A stretch of DNA of 64,000 bases from Portibacter lacus (GTDB taxonomy: Bacteria > Bacteroidota > Bacteroidia > Chitinophagales > Saprospiraceae): NCBI RefSeq assembly GCF_021533215.1, contig NZ_JAJNKA010000003.1, positions 496,001-560,000 on the forward strand, in the 5' to 3' direction. This document shows, piece by piece, positions 62,289-64,000 of this stretch; within the stretch, counting starts at the first letter, position 1; each line of letters begins with the position of its first letter. The translations under genes were made by a program, and so were the position numbers. The notes below the pieces were generated by a model, which saw only the letters and a list, made by a program, of their open reading frames with translations, ran no database searches and was not told where the DNA came from.

Positions 62289-64000
62289 GATCCTTCTACT
62301 ATTGGTATTATTATGCTAAATTCACTTCCCTCTCCTTCTTTTGTATTCACTTTCAAGTCACCACCATGTCCTTTAGTCACGATATCATAACTCATACTCA
62401 ATCCTAATCCGGTTCCTTGACCTGTAGGTTTTGTTGTAAAAAAGGGTTGAAATATTTTCTCCACTATGTGCTTGGGAATCCCATTTCCATTATCACTTAC
62501 CGTAATTTTAAGGGTATTATTTTCTACCAATGTTGCTATAGAAACTGTAGGATTAAATTGATGAACAGAATCTTTAACTTCAGCTAACTTCTCGCTAACT
62601 GCATAAAAGGCATTGGTAATTAAATTCAGAATTACTCGACCAATATCTTGAGGGATAACATCAATCAAACCAATAGATTCATCAAAATTGGTTTCTAATG
62701 ATGCATTAAAGGATTTGTCTTTCGCTCTCAAACCGTGGTAAGCCAGTCGTAAGTATTCATCGGCCAACTTATTGATATCAGTAGGTTCTTTTTCCGCTGA
62801 ACTTTTTCTACTGTGCTGGAGCATACCTTTAACAATAGCATCTGCACGTTTTCCATGGTGGTTTATTTTTTCTAAATTTTGCTTAATGTCATTTGCTATT
62901 AGTTTTGCTTCTTTCAGGTCACCATTTTCAATTTCCTCATTCATTTCATCTATCAATTCGTTGCTCACCTCACTAAAATTATTGACGAAGTTCAACGGGT
63001 TCTGAATTTCATGGGCAATTCCAGCGGTAAGTTCTCCGAGGGATGCCATTTTTTCGGATTGAATAAGTTGTTTTTGGGTGGCTTGTAAGTTGCTCAATGC
63101 TTCTTCAACGCTTTCTTTAGCCTTCTCTAATTTTGTAAAATCTTCATAGCGTGAATAAGCGATGGAAAATGACTCAGCAAGATTTTTCACCAAATCGATT
63201 TGGTCTTCATTCAAAGGTTCTAAGTTCCCAACATACAGCATACCTTGGGCAAATGGAACAAAATGAAGGTCTAATGATTCCGGTGCATCATCTCCGTCTT
63301 GATATCCTTCTTTATTTTCGATCTTACCTAAATCTTGAAGTGATGTAGTCCATAAGATAAATTCCTCTCTATTCCAATGTGTTTTGTAAACTTCCTTGTT
63401 TCTCCATGAACTAACTGAATTACTTGTTAAGTCACTCGTCGCAAAATCCAGATTCATCAGACCCAATGATTTACCCTTTGGGTCAGAAAGATATACTTGT
63501 ATGTTTTGGTATACCTCATTTATGATAAATACACCACATCGGAAAAAAGGAACTCCAAGATTGATCAATTCTTGCCATATTATTGGCGTAATCCGATTTA
63601 GATCTTCAGTGGATCTCATACTGGCAATTTCGCCGCGAACCCGATCCAAAGATGATTGTTTATTCGCTTCTCTTGCTCTTTTTTCTGATTCTATTAATTC
63701 GCGGTACCGTTGATAGGTTAGTCCGAAAACTTTGGCAAATCTTTCATAGATTTTTCCATGCTTATCTGATATTTCATTTATTGTAAATGCGAAAAGTGCA
63801 CCTTCATTAAACATGAAACAAGTATTAAAGTGCCGACCCTTAGTTATATTTGTGACGGGTAAATTATAATTTAGCTCTCCTCTGATCGCATCGTAATACT
63901 CTTCTCCGTCCTTGCCTACTAATTCATATTGGGTTTTAGTTAGTCCTTTTTTCCAACCTTGAAAAACACCTTCCAATAAGGGATGAATCGTCATATTAAT
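62285..64000 (-). CDS. Cytoplasmic sensor histidine kinase with GAF-like regions (N-terminus outside window)
   Basis: At least 569 residues. An ATG exists at 63994, but the frame stays open to the edge and the visible N-terminus enters mid-domain (the stretch to HFNTCFMFNEGALFAFTINE and FAKVFGLTYQRYRELIESEK looks like the second half of a GAF-like unit), so the gene probably begins upstream. A second GAF-like region occupies ~130-280, followed by a coiled coil, HisKA (H328 in numbering from 63994) and HATPase_c with all boxes. No membrane helix is seen, so it is cytoplasmic. It is the most upstream visible gene of the operon. Confidence 0.87.
   Translation of the reverse strand: MNMTIHPLLEGVFQGWKKGLTKTQYELVGKDGEEYYDAIRGELNYNLPVTNITKGRHFNTCFMFNEGALFAFTINEISDKHGKIYERFAKVFGLTYQRYRELIESEKRAREANKQSSLDRVRGEIASMRSTEDLNRITPIIWQELINLGVPFFRCGVFIINEVYQNIQVYLSDPKGKSLGLMNLDFATSDLTSNSVSSWRNKEVYKTHWNREEFILWTTSLQDLGKIENKEGYQDGDDAPESLDLHFVPFAQGMLYVGNLEPLNEDQIDLVKNLAESFSIAYSRYEDFTKLEKAKESVEEALSNLQATQKQLIQSEKMASLGELTAGIAHEIQNPLNFVNNFSEVSNELIDEMNEEIENGDLKEAKLIANDIKQNLEKINHHGKRADAIVKGMLQHSRKSSAEKEPTDINKLADEYLRLAYHGLRAKDKSFNASLETNFDESIGLIDVIPQDIGRVILNLITNAFYAVSEKLAEVKDSVHQFNPTVSIATLVENNTLKITVSDNGNGIPKHIVEKIFQPFFTTKPTGQGTGLGLSMSYDIVTKGHGGDLKVNTKEGEGSEFSIIIPIVEGS

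Overview
The window reads as a chromosomal segment of a marine-type or environmental member of the Bacteroidota, closest in flavour to Saprospiria/Cytophagia-like lineages. Supporting signs seen in the sequence are AT-rich DNA, repeated TAnnTTTG (-7) promoter elements, a giant SprB-repeat surface protein, a type A T9SS sorting tail, a type B L31 protein, the bamD-rpoZ-coaBC-DUF4835 operon and many lipoprotein and TonB-receptor genes. The exact taxon is an inference. No rRNA, tRNA, CRISPR array, IS element or phage gene was seen.

Layout. 1-4.6 kb (minus): the 5' part of a giant SprB/cohesin-like adhesin and a thioredoxin-SPOR fusion protein. 4.9-12.9 kb (plus): fabH-efp-accB-accC-ABC exporter (fatty acid initiation, EF-P, acetyl-CoA carboxylase), a T9SS-secreted protein, a small beta-barrel and a PLP enzyme. 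12.9-16.7 kb (minus): five-gene operon bamD-rpoZ-coaBC-DUF4835-purN. 16.9-22.5 kb (minus): a complete curli-type operon, namely an acidic curlin subunit, a CsgB-like subunit, CsgE with an extra N-terminal domain, CsgF, CsgG with a C-terminal barrel-like domain, and a TolB-like propeller lipoprotein. 23.4-30.2 kb: FMN glutamate-synthase-like protein, two lipoproteins, a monoglyceride-lipase-like hydrolase and feoAB, divergent from a TonB-dependent receptor (30.5-32.9 kb). 33-39.7 kb: MlaEF-type ABC pair, two SDRs (one FabG), an M43 metalloprotease and an acyl-CoA oxidase-like enzyme. 40-51 kb: M1 peptidase, DUF6702, a four-gene operon (GlmU-like, SAM-binding protein, TPR membrane protein, EamA transporter), rpmE2, radC-yraN, DUF3667 and the 2-oxoacid dehydrogenase E2 gene. 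51.1-52.5 kb is a gene graveyard holding two decayed genes (DUF6090-type and NTF2-like).

52.5-64 kb (minus) is the most distinctive block: seven tightly packed genes encoding four histidine kinases with closely similar kinase cores but entirely different sensor halves (GAF-like, 7TM-DISM, two-component propeller/Y_Y_Y, TPR), a stand-alone receiver, a receiver-class III nucleotide cyclase fusion, and a small membrane protein matching the Pycsar effector family PycTM/DUF5706. The simplest reading is that several kinases converge on one or two receivers, the phospho-receiver sets cyclase activity, and the cyclic nucleotide acts on the membrane effector. No DNA-binding output domain is present in the block. 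The cyclase carries the residues expected for ATP rather than pyrimidine use, so this would be a phosphorelay-gated cAMP-type relative of Pycsar. The second candidate for novelty is the curli operon, whose 11-repeat subunit has no lysine, arginine, cysteine or methionine in its mature region.
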